Below, in pieces: positions 20,161-30,597 of a DNA stretch of 64,000 bases (the stretch's first letter is position 1; every line of letters begins with the position of its first letter). The notes below the pieces were generated by a model. The model made no database searches. It was given only the letters and a program-made list of their open reading frames with translations, and was not told where the DNA came from. The stretch is from Cellvibrio sp. pealriver (lineage in GTDB: Bacteria > Pseudomonadota > Gammaproteobacteria > Pseudomonadales > Cellvibrionaceae). Location: positions 1,765,149-1,829,148 of the forward strand of contig NZ_KQ236688.1 of NCBI RefSeq assembly GCF_001183545.1, in the 5' to 3' direction. The position numbers and the translations under genes are program-made.

Positions 20161-21030
20161 CTATTGCCCTGTTGGCTTATCGTCTTTTGTCAGCTCGCGC
20201 ATGGATTCCAAGCCCGGAGCCTTGCCGATCTTGCGCATTACTTTACCGCTGTAATGGATATAGTTTTGCATCGCTGTCAGGACGCCACGCAGGATATTCA
20301 GCTCCATCTGATCCATACGGATGCGGTTGTACAAGCGGCGTAAACGCGTCATGGTCTGCTTGGGGTTGTCACGATCAAGAAAATCCAACTCCACCAATGT
20401 CTGCTCAAGGTGGTCGTAATACATCTCCATGGCATTGGGTTCAGCCGGAGGCATATCCCACTGGAATTGCGGCAAGGTATTACCTTCAGACGCAAGCAGA
20501 TAGGCCATACGGATTTCATAGCAAATCACCTGCACCGCTGTCGCCAGATTAAGTGAGCTGTAATCAGGGTTGGCTGGGATATGCACGTGATAATTGCATT
20601 TATAAAGCTCTTCATTGGTCAGGCCGCGGTCTTCACGTCCAAACACCACCGCCACCTCATGATTGGCCGCTTCAGACCATACACTTTCACCGCATTTGCG
20701 CGGGTCAAGCAATGGCCATGGGATGCGGCGCTCGCGAGCGCTGGTGCCGACAACCAAACCACAACCGGCGATGGCCTCATCCAGCGTTTCCACCACTACC
20801 GCATTGTCGAGCACGTCTGTTGCACCAGCCGAACGCCATACCGCTTTGTCGGACGGAAAATCCTGCGGTGACACCAGATACAATCGCGATAACCCCATAT
20901 TTTTCATCGCCCGCGCAGTACCGCCGATGTTGCCGGGATGACTGGTATTCACCAAAACGATACGGATATTGGCAAAAGGCTGGGCAGATGAAGACTCTGA
21001 AGATGGTTCTGACATAGACGATTCAGACAT
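20161..21030 (-). CDS. trmJ: tRNA (cytidine/uridine-2'-O-)-methyltransferase TrmJ
   Basis: A 289-residue SPOUT methyltransferase acting on position 32 of tRNAs. The N-terminal SPOUT block IRIVLVNTSHPGNIGGTARA and the knot residues VVFGREDRGLTNEEL and SLNLATAVQVICYE are all present. A C-terminal extension of about 100 residues is typical of TrmJ. The first 18 residues are Ser/Glu-rich, and a later start cannot be excluded. It is divergent from suhB and lies just upstream of iscR, the same order as in Pseudomonas and E. coli relatives. Confidence 0.95.
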   Translation of the reverse strand: MSESSMSEPSSESSSAQPFANIRIVLVNTSHPGNIGGTARAMKNMGLSRLYLVSPQDFPSDKAVWRSAGATDVLDNAVVVETLDEAIAGCGLVVGTSARERRIPWPLLDPRKCGESVWSEAANHEVAVVFGREDRGLTNEELYKCNYHVHIPANPDYSSLNLATAVQVICYEIRMAYLLASEGNTLPQFQWDMPPAEPNAMEMYYDHLEQTLVELDFLDRDNPKQTMTRLRRLYNRIRMDQMELNILRGVLTAMQNYIHYSGKVMRKIGKAPGLESMRELTKDDKPTGQ

Positions 21031-21090
21031 ATAAGTAGGCCGCTGTTAGCACCGCCCGAAACAATCATTCAAATGGCGGTTCATTAAAAA

Positions 21091-21170
21091 GGCGCGCAGT
21101 ATACAGACACACAGGATTTGCCTCCAGTTATGGCTAGCCGCCGAAAGCGCTTGCCGCTATACTGCGCGCC
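21091..21170. promoter_or_regulatory. Divergent promoters for trmJ and suhB with mirrored GC-rich discriminators
   Basis: TATACTGCGCGCC occurs once on each strand (21158-21170 plus; 21103-21091 minus), a perfect 13-bp inverted repeat 54 bases apart. Each copy is a near-consensus -10 followed by a GC-rich discriminator, the pattern of promoters for translation-related genes that respond to ppGpp. No good -35 hexamer is visible on either side. Confidence 0.6.
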
Positions 21171-21295
21171 CTTGGTGTGAGGCGCTTATGCCGCCTGCGA
21201 CCCCGTTCTTTTACAACCCCTGATTCTCGACTGAGTGCCGCAAGGTCAACTCATCGCATTCTGGTTATTCAGTAAACCCTTAATTCCGGTGCTTT

Positions 21296-22099
21296 ATGGA
21301 ACCCATGATTAACATCGCTTTGCGCGCTGGCCGCAAAGCTGCAGAATTAATTGAACGCGCATTTGAACGCGTTGACCTGCTCACCATCGAGACCAAAAGT
21401 CGCAATGACTTCGTCACCGAAGTGGACAAAGCGGCCGAAAAAGAAATCATTTATCACCTCCGCAAAGCCTATCCTGACCACAGTTTCCGTGGCGAAGAAG
21501 GCGGCTCCCAACCTGGCAAAAACTCTGATTACGAATGGATCATCGATCCACTCGACGGAACGACCAATTTCATCCATGGTGTTCCGCACTTCTCTATTTC
21601 GATTGCGTGCAAATACAAAGGCCAGATTGAACACGCCGTTGTGATTGACCCGATCAAACGCGAAGAATTTACCGCGAGCCGAGGCCGTGGTGCAGCGCTC
21701 AACGGCCGTCGTTTGCGCGTATCAAATCGTCGCGGCCTTGAAGGAGCACTGATCGGCACTGGTATTCCTTTCAGCGGTTATGCACTGGAACACATCACGC
21801 CCTACCTGGCATGCGTGCAGGAAATTGCAGGGCAGACCTCTGGCATCCGTCGCTGTGGTTCAGCAGCACTGGATCTGGCTTATGTAGCAGCGGGTCGCTT
21901 TGATGCATTTTGGGAAATGAATTTGAACGAGTGGGATATCGCAGGCGGGATTTTGCTGGTCAAAGAAGCCGGCGGATTAGTGAGTGATTTTAACGGTGGT
22001 GCAGATTATCTTGAAACAGGCCATATCGTATGTGGCTCGCCCAAGGTGTTTAAACCGATCCTGCAAATCGTGCAAAAAAATCTTGGCCATCTGAAATAA
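21296..22099 (+). CDS. suhB: Inositol-1-monophosphatase family protein SuhB
   Basis: A 267-residue metal-dependent phosphatase. Metal-binding motifs are GEEGG (about 66-70), WIIDPLDGTTNFIHG (about 81-95) and NEWDIAGGILLVKEAGG (about 211-227). Besides inositol monophosphatase activity, SuhB of gammaproteobacteria is a component of the rRNA transcription antitermination complex. It stands alone, divergent from trmJ, and is followed by a strong terminator. A second Met at residue 4 is an alternative start. Confidence 0.96.
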   Translation: MEPMINIALRAGRKAAELIERAFERVDLLTIETKSRNDFVTEVDKAAEKEIIYHLRKAYPDHSFRGEEGGSQPGKNSDYEWIIDPLDGTTNFIHGVPHFSISIACKYKGQIEHAVVIDPIKREEFTASRGRGAALNGRRLRVSNRRGLEGALIGTGIPFSGYALEHITPYLACVQEIAGQTSGIRRCGSAALDLAYVAAGRFDAFWEMNLNEWDIAGGILLVKEAGGLVSDFNGGADYLETGHIVCGSPKVFKPILQIVQKNLGHLK

Positions 22100-22117
22100 T
22101 CAGCGCACAAGGTCAGC

Positions 22118-22146
22118 AAAAACGGCGAGCAATGCTCGCCGTTTTT
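22118..22146. terminator. Bidirectional terminator between suhB and tetR
   Basis: A perfect 13-bp stem (AAAAACGGCGAGC / GCTCGCCGTTTTT) with a three-base loop, with A- and T-runs on its two sides, so it can act for both convergent genes. Confidence 0.9.
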
Positions 22147-22167
22147 ATTTTAACTCTACCGATAAAA

Positions 22168-22758
22168 CTAAACTGTCTTTTCTCGTGAAGTCTTTTGTAG
22201 TGAAATGGAATCCCAGCTGGCGAGGATAATTTCTTCCAACATGGCCTCATCGATACTGATGATTCCCTGCATGGTTTTGCGCGCAATTTCAAAGTAAGGC
22301 TCAAAGCCAAGTGAAAACAAAATTTCATCGGGCAAGTCCTTGAGAATTTTTTGTTCTCGCCCGCGTGAAAAAAAGGTGAATAGCGGCTCTAATACAAGCC
22401 GCGCCTCCTCATGCCGACTGCGCAGTACATCTGGAGGCAAGTGATCGAATTGCCCCTTACTTAACACAATGGCTGGCTTTTGCAAAAAGAGCGACCAAAA
22501 GTTTAAGCACATACGCCGGAATTGCTGAAACAAATCAACCTCCACGGTGCTCTCGGCAAATACCTGACGCGCAACGCGATCAATAATTTGGCCATGAAGC
22601 TGCTTGATCAAATCTTCGCGGTCTTCAAAGTACAAATAGACTGTTCCCGTTGCCACACCGGATTCTTTGGCGACATCGCGAATAGAAAATCCATGAAAAC
22701 CGCGATGTGCCAGTAAATGCAAAGTCGCATCAAGAATGAGCTCGCATTTATTCATCAT
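22168..22758 (-). CDS. TetR/AcrR-family regulator of the RND operon
   Basis: A 196-residue regulator. The N-terminal helix-turn-helix (about 5-50) reads [20 protein letters not shown] then [20 protein letters not shown], the classic TetR pattern. The C-terminal ligand domain is unassigned. Its ATG overlaps the stop of the efflux pump gene, so it is the last gene of the operon rather than divergent from it. The 28-bp inverted repeat at the operon promoter is the obvious candidate operator, which would give negative feedback. Confidence 0.88.
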   Translation of the reverse strand: MMNKCELILDATLHLLAHRGFHGFSIRDVAKESGVATGTVYLYFEDREDLIKQLHGQIIDRVARQVFAESTVEVDLFQQFRRMCLNFWSLFLQKPAIVLSKGQFDHLPPDVLRSRHEEARLVLEPLFTFFSRGREQKILKDLPDEILFSLGFEPYFEIARKTMQGIISIDEAMLEEIILASWDSISLQKTSREKTV

Positions 22759-25700
22759 TTTTCTGACTCACCTGGAAGCGGAGCCGATGGAAACCAACGT
22801 TTTGCCAGACGGAACACGACAACAAAAAAGACTGGCACAAAGAAAATAGCCAACACCGTTGCCGAGAACATTCCACCAAAGACACCCGTACCAATTGCAT
22901 TCTGGCTTCCCGAACCTGCACCGGTGCTTAGCACCAAAGGCGTTACGCCCAACATAAATGCAAGCGATGTCATGATGATCGGACGCAAACGCATACGCAC
23001 TGCTTCCATGGTGGCCTCAATCAAATCAGCACCTTGTTCGTAAAGCGATTTTGCAAACTCCACGATCAGGATCGCATTTTTTGCTGCAAGACCAATGGTT
23101 GTTAATAAGCCCACCTGAAAATACACATCGTTGGACAAGCCTCTTGCCATCGCAAACAGTACCGCACCAATAACCCCGAGTGGCACCACCAACATGACCG
23201 CAAACGGCACCGACCAACTTTCATATAACGCCGCTAAACATAAAAATACGATCAAAATTGAAAGTGCATACAGCATAGGTGCCTGATTGCCGGACTCACG
23301 CTCCTGAAATGACATACCGGTCCATTGAAAGCCAATGCCTGCTGGTAACTTCGCAACAATTTCTTCTGCTGCAAGCATCGCATCGCCTGAGCTCACACCA
23401 GGTGCGCCCTGCCCGATAATATTAATTGAAGGCACACCGTTGTAGCGTTCAAGCCGCGGCGAACCATAAATCCAACGGCCTGATGTGAATGCCGAAAATG
23501 GCACCATCTCATCACTGCTGTTACGCACATACCAATTTTTTACGTCTTCTGGCAACATGCGATATTCCGCTTCACCCTGTACAAACACTTTTTTAACGCG
23601 GCCTTTATCGATAAAGTCGTTCACATAACTTGCTGCCCACGCCGTGGAAAAAACACTATTGATGTCATTGATCGACACCCCCAACGCCGCTGCCTTTTCC
23701 TGATCCACATCCAATTTAAATTGCGGATTATCTTCCTGACCATTAGGACGTACGCCTACCAGACGTTGATCTTGCGCAGCCAATCCTAAAAATTGATTGC
23801 GCGCATTCATTAAGGCTTCATGCCCAACACCGCCTAGATCTTGCAGTTGCATATTAAAACCGGTTGATGTGCCGAGCTGGGTGATCGCCGGTGGTACAAA
23901 TGGAAATACCATCGCGTCTTTAATTTTTGCAAATGCGCCCATCGCACGCCCGGCAATTGCCTGCACATGTTGCGATTCATCAGTGCGATCGCTCCAATCA
24001 TGCAGACCTACAAACGCAATGCCGTTGTTTTGCCCTCGCCCGCTAAAACTAAAACCAATTACCGAGAAAATAGAGCGCACATTTGCCTGCTCATTTTCCA
24101 AATAATGTTTTTCGATTTGGTCCATGACAACAATAGAGCGCTCTTTAGTAGCACCGACAGGTAAGGTCATTTGCGTGAAAAATACACCCTGGTCTTCATC
24201 GGGCAAAAATGATCCGGGCAAACGCGTGAACAACAAGCCCAGCACAATCACAATGGCGATATAAATCCCCATGTAGCGCCCTGTTTTACCCAACATGGAT
24301 TTCACACCAGATTGGTATTTGTCGGTCGCCCGGTTGAAGGTACGGTTGAACCAACCAAAGAATCCACTTTTGTGATAGTGATCAGCATCCACTGGTTTTA
24401 ACATACTCGCACACAGTGCAGGCGTGAGCGTTAGTGCAACAATCACTGATAACACCATTGCCGATACGATTGTGATCGAGAATTGGCGATAAATTATTCC
24501 CGTTGATCCACCAAAAAACGCCATAGGTACAAACACAGCGGAAAGCACCAATGCAATACCGATCAAAGCACCAGTAATTTGCTGCATGGATTTTCGCGTC
24601 GCTTCGCGCGGTGAAAGCCCTTCTTCTGCCATCACCCGCTCAACGTTTTCCACAACGACAATCGCATCGTCCACCAACAAACCAATCGCAAGCACCATCG
24701 CAAACATCGTTAAGGTGTTAATTGAGAATCCGAATGTTTGCAATACGGCAAAGGTACCCAGCAATACCACTGGTACCGCAATAGTTGGAATCAGTGTCGC
24801 GCGGAAATTTTGCAAGAACAGATACATCACCAAAAACACCAACACAATGGCTTCGATGAGTGTATGCACTACAGCTTCAATGGAGAGTTTTACAAAAGGT
24901 GTTGTGTCATAGGGATAAACGACTTCTAACCCTTGCGGAAAAAATGTTTGCAATTCACCAATGCGTTTACGCACAGCATCGGCTGTATCCAATGCATTCG
25001 CACCCGATGCAAGCGTTACCGCAAGACCAGTAGCCGGGCGATTGTTGTATTCCGTTTCAAATTGATAGTTCTCGCCACCGAGCTCAACACGCGCAACATC
25101 ACCTAAACGAATTTGCGAGCCATCCTGATTGACACGCAGCAGAATGTTTTTGAATTGCTCCGGCGTATTTAAACGGGTTTGTACCACAATGCTGGCATTA
25201 ATTTGCTGGCCAGGTAATGCCGGTGTTCCACCCAATTCACCTGCCGCAATTTGTGCGTTCTGTGCACGGATTGCAGAAACAATATCAATTGTCGTGAGTT
25301 TGTAATTGGCAAGTTTGTTAGCATCCAACCAAATGCGCATCGCATATTGCGATCCAAATAATTGGATTTGCCCGACACCATTCACACGACTCAATTGGTC
25401 TTGCACATTAGCAGCAACGTAGTCGGCAATATCGTATTTATCCATACGCCCGTCAGATGATACAAATGCAGCGACCATCAAAAATCCGGCAGTGGATTTA
25501 GTCACACGAATACCTTGTTGCTGCACTTCTTGCGGCAGCAACGGCATTGCTGTCTGCAATTTATTTTGTACCTGAACTTGCGCAATATCCGGATCAGTAC
25601 CCGCTTTAAATGTCAGCGTTACATCACCGCGGCCACTGGACTCACTGTTGGATGACATGTATTCCACATTGTCGATTCCTGTAAGCCCCTGCTCGATAAT

Positions 25701-25889
25701 TTGGATTACCGTATCTTGCACCGTTTGCGCAGACGCGCCGGGATAGTTTGCACTGATACTGACAGAGGGCGGTGCAACCTGTGGGTACTGCTCGATAGGC
25801 AACTTGGCGATCGACAACAAGCCCGCAAGCATGATGATGATGGAAATAACCCAGGCAAATACCGGGCGATCAATAAAAAATTTGGCCAT
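22755..25889 (-). CDS. RND multidrug efflux permease (AcrB/MexB family)
   Basis: About 1044 residues from ATG 25889 ([19 protein letters not shown]); the open frame extends 18 codons upstream into the adaptor gene, but GGAG stands before this ATG. Twelve membrane segments and two large periplasmic loops are expected. Proton-relay aspartates are in [17 protein letters not shown], and the HAE1 family pattern is kept through [12 protein letters not shown] and [16 protein letters not shown]. It would pump hydrophobic drugs or detergents out of the inner membrane and periplasm. No outer-membrane channel (TolC/OprM type) is encoded here. Confidence 0.95.
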   Translation of the reverse strand: MAKFFIDRPVFAWVISIIIMLAGLLSIAKLPIEQYPQVAPPSVSISANYPGASAQTVQDTVIQIIEQGLTGIDNVEYMSSNSESSGRGDVTLTFKAGTDPDIAQVQVQNKLQTAMPLLPQEVQQQGIRVTKSTAGFLMVAAFVSSDGRMDKYDIADYVAANVQDQLSRVNGVGQIQLFGSQYAMRIWLDANKLANYKLTTIDIVSAIRAQNAQIAAGELGGTPALPGQQINASIVVQTRLNTPEQFKNILLRVNQDGSQIRLGDVARVELGGENYQFETEYNNRPATGLAVTLASGANALDTADAVRKRIGELQTFFPQGLEVVYPYDTTPFVKLSIEAVVHTLIEAIVLVFLVMYLFLQNFRATLIPTIAVPVVLLGTFAVLQTFGFSINTLTMFAMVLAIGLLVDDAIVVVENVERVMAEEGLSPREATRKSMQQITGALIGIALVLSAVFVPMAFFGGSTGIIYRQFSITIVSAMVLSVIVALTLTPALCASMLKPVDADHYHKSGFFGWFNRTFNRATDKYQSGVKSMLGKTGRYMGIYIAIVIVLGLLFTRLPGSFLPDEDQGVFFTQMTLPVGATKERSIVVMDQIEKHYLENEQANVRSIFSVIGFSFSGRGQNNGIAFVGLHDWSDRTDESQHVQAIAGRAMGAFAKIKDAMVFPFVPPAITQLGTSTGFNMQLQDLGGVGHEALMNARNQFLGLAAQDQRLVGVRPNGQEDNPQFKLDVDQEKAAALGVSINDINSVFSTAWAASYVNDFIDKGRVKKVFVQGEAEYRMLPEDVKNWYVRNSSDEMVPFSAFTSGRWIYGSPRLERYNGVPSINIIGQGAPGVSSGDAMLAAEEIVAKLPAGIGFQWTGMSFQERESGNQAPMLYALSILIVFLCLAALYESWSVPFAVMLVVPLGVIGAVLFAMARGLSNDVYFQVGLLTTIGLAAKNAILIVEFAKSLYEQGADLIEATMEAVRMRLRPIIMTSLAFMLGVTPLVLSTGAGSGSQNAIGTGVFGGMFSATVLAIFFVPVFFVVVFRLAKRWFPSAPLPGESEK

Positions 25890-25896
25890 AGTGCTA

Positions 25897-27045
25897 TTAC
25901 TCCGCCGCTGCGCTGCTAACGGCAGCCGCTTTTGCTGGTGCACCCGGTTTTACTTTTTGCAGACCTTCTACGATCACCTGATCGCCTACAGCCAGACCAT
26001 CCAGCACTATCCATTGATCACCAACAGCACGCCCTGTCGTTAATTGGCGCGATTCAACAATCCCCTCTTTATTGAGCACCAAGGCAGTGGCATTGCCCGA
26101 ACGATCACGCGCAATGCCGCGCTGTGGTGCCAGTAATGCATTGTTATAAATGCCCTCATCCACCTGAGTGCGCACAAACATGCCCGGCAATAACAGGCGC
26201 TCAGGATTGGGAAATTTTGCACGCAGGGTTACTGTGCCTGTAGATTCATTGACACCGACTTCTGCAAACTGTAATTGGCCTTCATGTTCATATACCGAAC
26301 CGTCATCCAATATCAGGCGCACTTTGGCTACTTCACTGCTGTTGATATCGCCCTTGAGCGCAGAGCGGCGCAATTTCAGCAATTCTTCAGCGGATTGGGA
26401 GACATCGACATAAATAGGATCAAGCTGGAGGATACTGGCCAATACGTCCGCTTGACCTGCATTCACCAACGCCCCTTCAGTCACGGATGATTTACCTATA
26501 ACACCACTGATAGGAGCCAACACCTGGGTGTATTTCAGATTAATACGTGCCGATTCAACCGCTGCTGTCGCTGCGGCAACATTCGCTTTGGATTGACCTA
26601 AATTGGCCAAGGCATCGTCGTAATCCTGCTGACTGATCGCTTTGATCGCCACCAGATTTTTATAGCGCGATTCTTTGGCTGCGGCAGCCACCAAATTAGC
26701 TTGGGCACGAGCCAGTTCAGCTTTGGCACTGTTGTGTGCAGCCTCATAGGTTGCCGGATCAATTTGGTATAAAGGTTCGCCTGCTTTGATGCTGGCACCT
26801 TCTTCAAATAAGCGTTTTTGGATGATCCCACTCACTTGAGGCCGGACTTCTGCCTTGCGAAAAGCGGATGTGCGCCCCGGCAGCTCAGCTTCAAGGGGAA
26901 TATCGCTGACGGCCAGAGTCACTACGCCGACTTCGACAACGGTAGATGCCGCCGCAGACGTTGAATTCCGGTTATCGCACGCGGACAAGGCCAAGCCTGC
27001 AACCCCAATCGCACATATTGCTCCCAACCCCACTAATGAACGCAT
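25897..27045 (-). CDS. RND efflux periplasmic adaptor (membrane fusion lipoprotein, AcrA/MexA family)
   Basis: A 382-residue lipoprotein: signal peptide with lipobox LALSAC and lipidated Cys23, followed by lipoyl, alpha-hairpin (about 100-175), beta-barrel and membrane-proximal domains. Diagnostic pieces are [40 protein letters not shown] and [12 protein letters not shown]. It links the permease encoded seven bases downstream to an outer-membrane channel from elsewhere in the genome. The start has GAGGA about nine bases upstream. Alanine-rich tail (AAVSSAAAE). Confidence 0.95.
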   Translation of the reverse strand: MRSLVGLGAICAIGVAGLALSACDNRNSTSAAASTVVEVGVVTLAVSDIPLEAELPGRTSAFRKAEVRPQVSGIIQKRLFEEGASIKAGEPLYQIDPATYEAAHNSAKAELARAQANLVAAAAKESRYKNLVAIKAISQQDYDDALANLGQSKANVAAATAAVESARINLKYTQVLAPISGVIGKSSVTEGALVNAGQADVLASILQLDPIYVDVSQSAEELLKLRRSALKGDINSSEVAKVRLILDDGSVYEHEGQLQFAEVGVNESTGTVTLRAKFPNPERLLLPGMFVRTQVDEGIYNNALLAPQRGIARDRSGNATALVLNKEGIVESRQLTTGRAVGDQWIVLDGLAVGDQVIVEGLQKVKPGAPAKAAAVSSAAAE

Positions 27046-27092
27046 GCTCTATTCCTCACAACAAAATGGTTAACACAGGCCAGCGCCTTCTG

Positions 27093-27120
27093 CTCAAAAT
27101 GAACAAATGTTCATTTTGAG
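27093..27120 (-). promoter_or_regulatory. Perfect inverted-repeat operator of the RND efflux operon
   Basis: Arms CTCAAAATGAACA and TGTTCATTTTGAG are perfect 13-bp inverted copies around a two-base centre. On the minus strand a -10-like TATTAT (27126-27121) directly abuts it, 48 bases before the adaptor ATG. TetR-type repressors bind symmetric sites of this kind. Confidence 0.8.
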
Positions 27121-27200
27121 ATAATAAGCCCCCCAAACGGTAAAACCATCTACATTTGCACTAGTTAACGATTGTGAACAAACCCTTAAATATTCGGGCA

Positions 27201-27235
27201 ATTCCCTCTTTGCTTGGAAAATCAAAAGAGGGAAT
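27201..27235. repeat. 11-bp inverted repeat downstream of the sensor kinase
   Basis: ATTCCCTCTTT (27201-27211) and AAAGAGGGAAT (27225-27235) are perfect inverted copies with a 13-base loop. No T-run follows on either strand, so it is not a standard intrinsic terminator. It lies 28 bases beyond the kinase stop. Confidence 0.45.
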
Positions 27236-27262
27236 AGAGAGAAGAACGCACATCAGAGGACA

Positions 27263-29269
27263 TTAATCACGCAGTAATTTATTAAATGCATCAATGAGAT
27301 GATGAATATCAACTGGCTTGGTGAGGTAGTCATAGAAGCCCGAGTTTCGACCGCGCTCAACATCGTATGGCATAGCATTAGCCGACAACCCCAGAACCGG
27401 AATACGACTGGTGGTTGGGTCACTTTTCAGTACCCCGAGCACCTCATAACCATCCATTCCTGGCAAATTGATATCAAGGATAATCAAGTCAGGCTGCTGG
27501 CTACGGGCTTTATAAATGCCCAAGAAAGCCTCTTCAGCAATCTCCAGATCCAGTTGCGGATAACGGGCAAATACTTGCTGCAATAAGCGGATATTGGTGG
27601 GATTGTCTTCCACATATAAGACTTTACAACGACGTTTTACCTGAAGCACTGCGGGGCTGTAGTCCTTACTGGATGGGCTGCGCATGACGGTTTCAGCATT
27701 CCATTCCGATGCCATGGGAAAATCAATCCAGAAGGTAGTGCCTATCCCTTCAACACTGGTGAAGTCGAGTTTTCCTTGCATCATTTCCACCAGTTGCTTG
27801 GTAATCACCAAGCCAACGCCGGAACCTTCAATCGTGGTGTTTTCAGCACTCAGACGATTAAATGGCTGGAAAACCTCATGCTGGCGTTGCAACGGAATAC
27901 CGCGCCCGGTATCACGCACACTGATACGCAATTGCTGCCCGGGCTGGGATTCCAACTTCACCTCTACTTCACCACCAACATGATTGTATTTCACCGCGTT
28001 GCTGAGCAAATTCAGCAGTGCCTGCTTGAAGCGCACGTGATCGGCAATCACATAGGTATTGGCAAATTCGGCGAGCGATGACGCAAGGCGAATCCCTTTG
28101 GCGTCCGCTTGCGGTTGAACCAACGTAAAACATTCCACAATCAAGCGCGATACCAAAACCGGCTCCAACGAAACTGTCATACTGCCTGATTCGATTTTTG
28201 CCAGATCTAATACATCATTAATCAGCTGCAAAAGATGCTCGCCCGCTTTGCGGATTTCACGCACGTTATCGATTTGCTGCGACTTTAAATTACCGTCATA
28301 TTCAAACAGCTGGGTGTAACCGAGAATGGCATTGAGCGGTGTACGCAGTTCATGGCTCATGCTCGATAAAAACTCTGACTTGGCACGGTTCGCCTGTTCG
28401 GCTTGTTCTTTTGCCTGAATAACCCGCTCTTCCGCGCGTTTAACTTCAGTGATATCCATATTGCTACCCGACATCATGATCGGCTGCCCTTTCTCATTGA
28501 ATACTGCACGTCCACGGCCGCGAATCCAGCGAATTTCCCCATGTGTACTGATGAGCCGGTACTCCACATCAAAAGGAGCTCGTCCTGCCATGTGTTCAAC
28601 CAATGCATTGTCAAACTTGGCCAGATCCTGAGGGTAAATATGTTTGCGCCAAATTTTGAGGCGATCCTCACCCTCCGTCAGCACGTCATCGAGGTCATCG
28701 TAACCCAGCAGTTCCCAGCAGCGGTGTGAAAAATGGAAACCACCGCGATCGGCATACCACTCCCAAATGCCATCACTTGATGCCTGAATAATACGCACCT
28801 GACGCGCTTCACTTTCGCGGAGTGCTGCCTCCACCTTTTTAATCTCGGTGATATCAAAATTGACCCCGGACATAATCGTGGCACGCCCTTGCTCATCGCG
28901 TAGGGAATCAGCACGTACTTGCGTCCAGATATAACTGCCATTTTTGGTCTGGATGCGATAAGACACATCCAACGGTTTACCCGTCCGCAAGTGTTGGCGC
29001 GCCGCTTCGATCGCAAACTCACGGTCATCCGGGTGCATGAACGTCAGCACTTTGGCCGCATCACTGATATTTTCTGCATCCTCAGGGCCATATCCCAAGC
29101 GCTCCCAGAAACCACCCGACCACTCAATGTGCTGGGTTTGCAGGTTCCACTCCCAAAAACCATATCCGCTACCATTAAAAATACGCTGGAAGCGGCCAAC
29201 AGTTTCACGCAACAGCTCAATGTCATCACTCTGTTGCAGCGAAGGGTCAAAGCTAATGTGCTCGATCAT
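27263..29269 (-). CDS. PAS-PAS hybrid sensor histidine kinase with C-terminal receiver
   Basis: A 668-residue soluble protein with no membrane segment. Two PAS/PAC modules of the PAS_3 type occupy about residues 25-145 and 160-275 (each ends in a SG-N-DITE motif). A coiled coil leads to HisKA with phospho-His306 in SMSHELRTPLNAILGYTQL, then HATPase with NLLSNAVKYN and DTGRGIPL. A receiver domain at about 545-665 has KVLYVEDNPTNIRLL and phospho-acceptor Asp in LIILDINLPGMDGYEVL. It would sense a cytoplasmic cue and pass phosphate to a partner not encoded next to it. It stands alone between the efflux operon and secF. Confidence 0.9.
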   Translation of the reverse strand: MIEHISFDPSLQQSDDIELLRETVGRFQRIFNGSGYGFWEWNLQTQHIEWSGGFWERLGYGPEDAENISDAAKVLTFMHPDDREFAIEAARQHLRTGKPLDVSYRIQTKNGSYIWTQVRADSLRDEQGRATIMSGVNFDITEIKKVEAALRESEARQVRIIQASSDGIWEWYADRGGFHFSHRCWELLGYDDLDDVLTEGEDRLKIWRKHIYPQDLAKFDNALVEHMAGRAPFDVEYRLISTHGEIRWIRGRGRAVFNEKGQPIMMSGSNMDITEVKRAEERVIQAKEQAEQANRAKSEFLSSMSHELRTPLNAILGYTQLFEYDGNLKSQQIDNVREIRKAGEHLLQLINDVLDLAKIESGSMTVSLEPVLVSRLIVECFTLVQPQADAKGIRLASSLAEFANTYVIADHVRFKQALLNLLSNAVKYNHVGGEVEVKLESQPGQQLRISVRDTGRGIPLQRQHEVFQPFNRLSAENTTIEGSGVGLVITKQLVEMMQGKLDFTSVEGIGTTFWIDFPMASEWNAETVMRSPSSKDYSPAVLQVKRRCKVLYVEDNPTNIRLLQQVFARYPQLDLEIAEEAFLGIYKARSQQPDLIILDINLPGMDGYEVLGVLKSDPTTSRIPVLGLSANAMPYDVERGRNSGFYDYLTKPVDIHHLIDAFNKLLRD

Positions 29270-29378
29270 AAAATCCCATTAATGATGGAAAAATAGAGGC
29301 AAGAGGATAAAAAGATGGACTGACAATAGCCGAGATCAGCTCATTGCACAACGTCAGATAAATCCGGAAACCACAAAC

Positions 29379-29406
29379 AACAACAGCGCCTCAAGGCGCT
29401 GTTGTT
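29379..29406 (-). terminator. Terminator after secDF
   Basis: A perfect 12-bp stem (AACAACAGCGCC / GGCGCTGTTGTT) with loop TCAA (TTGA on the minus strand), 19 bases past the secF stop. The following T-run is weak (TTGTTTGTGG on the minus strand). Confidence 0.7.
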
Positions 29407-29424
29407 AGTCAAAAAATACATTCA

Positions 29425-30585
29425 TCAGGGTGTTTCTTGCACTTCACTTTCATCGCGCACTTTCGGCATCAAGTCCTCTTTGGTGATTCCAAGAGCCGCA
29501 GTGATGTTGGCACAGATATAAACCGATGAATAAGTACCAGCAACAATACCGATGATCAATGCCAACGCAAAACCTTGCAGTGTTTCTCCTGCAATAAAAT
29601 ACAAGCAAAACAATACAATAAATACCGATGCCGATGTCATTATGGTACGGCCAAGCGTTTGGGTGATTGAAATATTGATCACTTCGTGTGGATGCATTTT
29701 GCGTAGAATGCGGAAGTTCTCGCGGATACGGTCGTAAATAACGATGGTATCGTTAATGGAGTAACCTATAAGCGCAAGTATGGCCGCGAGCACGGTCAAA
29801 TCAAAATCCCAATGGAAAAACGCAAAAAAGCCCAGGGTGACAATTACGTCATGAATCAAACCAATAATTGCACCAACTGAAAATTTCCATTGGAATTGAA
29901 CAGCAACATACAAAAATACCAACGCGAAAGCGACCAACATTCCCAAGCCGCCTTGATCACGCAACTCATCACCGATTTGAGGACCAACAAATTCACTACT
30001 GCGCAATTCAATCTTGCTGCTGGTAGCTTGTTCAATATCAGCAATGATACGGCGCAGATACACTGAATCAATTGAGTTTTCTACAGTGACCAGTGTTTTT
30101 CCATCACGTTGTTGGTACTCCACACGGCCGTAATCAGCAGCTGCAAAAAGATTTTGTTGTTGCACACTTTCACTGCTGACATTCACCAGTACCAACGTAT
30201 CTGCAAACCCTTCCATCTCACGTGCTGGCCGCTCTACAGCTTCTAACGCCGCGCCTGAACCCAAGGCAGAAATTGCCGCGCTCAGTTTTTGCTGGGCTTT
30301 TTCTTTCATTTGATCCTGAGTACGCACCATTACTTCCTGCTCGGAGCCAAACAGCACAGCAACGGGGCTTTTTAATTCTTCTTGTTCAAGCACTTCACGG
30401 ATTTTATTTAAATCTGCAGGCTTATCGAACAACAATTCCAGCTGGGTACCGCCAGTAAAATCCAAACCTAACTTCAATCCGTTAATGGCCAGTGATGCTA
30501 TGGAAATGACAATAAACACAATCGACAAAGCAGAGGTGAAGTGCCTCACCCCCATGAAATTAATAATGCGTGATTCCTTAGTCAT
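29425..30585 (-). CDS. secF: Protein translocase subunit SecF
   Basis: An RND-like membrane protein of 386 residues that works with SecD to drive late steps of export through SecYEG using the proton gradient. Family motifs are LKLGLDFTGGTQLEL near the N-terminus, FVGPQIGDELRDQGG, IIGLIHDVIVTLGFF, and ALIGYSINDTIVIYDRIREN; six membrane segments. The first periplasmic region is longer than usual (SecF is typically 300-325 residues): about 60-70 extra residues fall between residues 55 and 180. It follows secD by 12 bases. Confidence 0.95.
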   Translation of the reverse strand: MTKESRIINFMGVRHFTSALSIVFIVISIASLAINGLKLGLDFTGGTQLELLFDKPADLNKIREVLEQEELKSPVAVLFGSEQEVMVRTQDQMKEKAQQKLSAAISALGSGAALEAVERPAREMEGFADTLVLVNVSSESVQQQNLFAAADYGRVEYQQRDGKTLVTVENSIDSVYLRRIIADIEQATSSKIELRSSEFVGPQIGDELRDQGGLGMLVAFALVFLYVAVQFQWKFSVGAIIGLIHDVIVTLGFFAFFHWDFDLTVLAAILALIGYSINDTIVIYDRIRENFRILRKMHPHEVINISITQTLGRTIMTSASVFIVLFCLYFIAGETLQGFALALIIGIVAGTYSSVYICANITAALGITKEDLMPKVRDESEVQETP

Positions 30586-30597
30586 AGCAATGATCTC

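Noticed and set aside
23797..24164. Plus-strand open frames opposite the efflux pump gene
   Set aside because: They are codon shadows of the RND gene, with no ribosome-binding sites and no family similarity.
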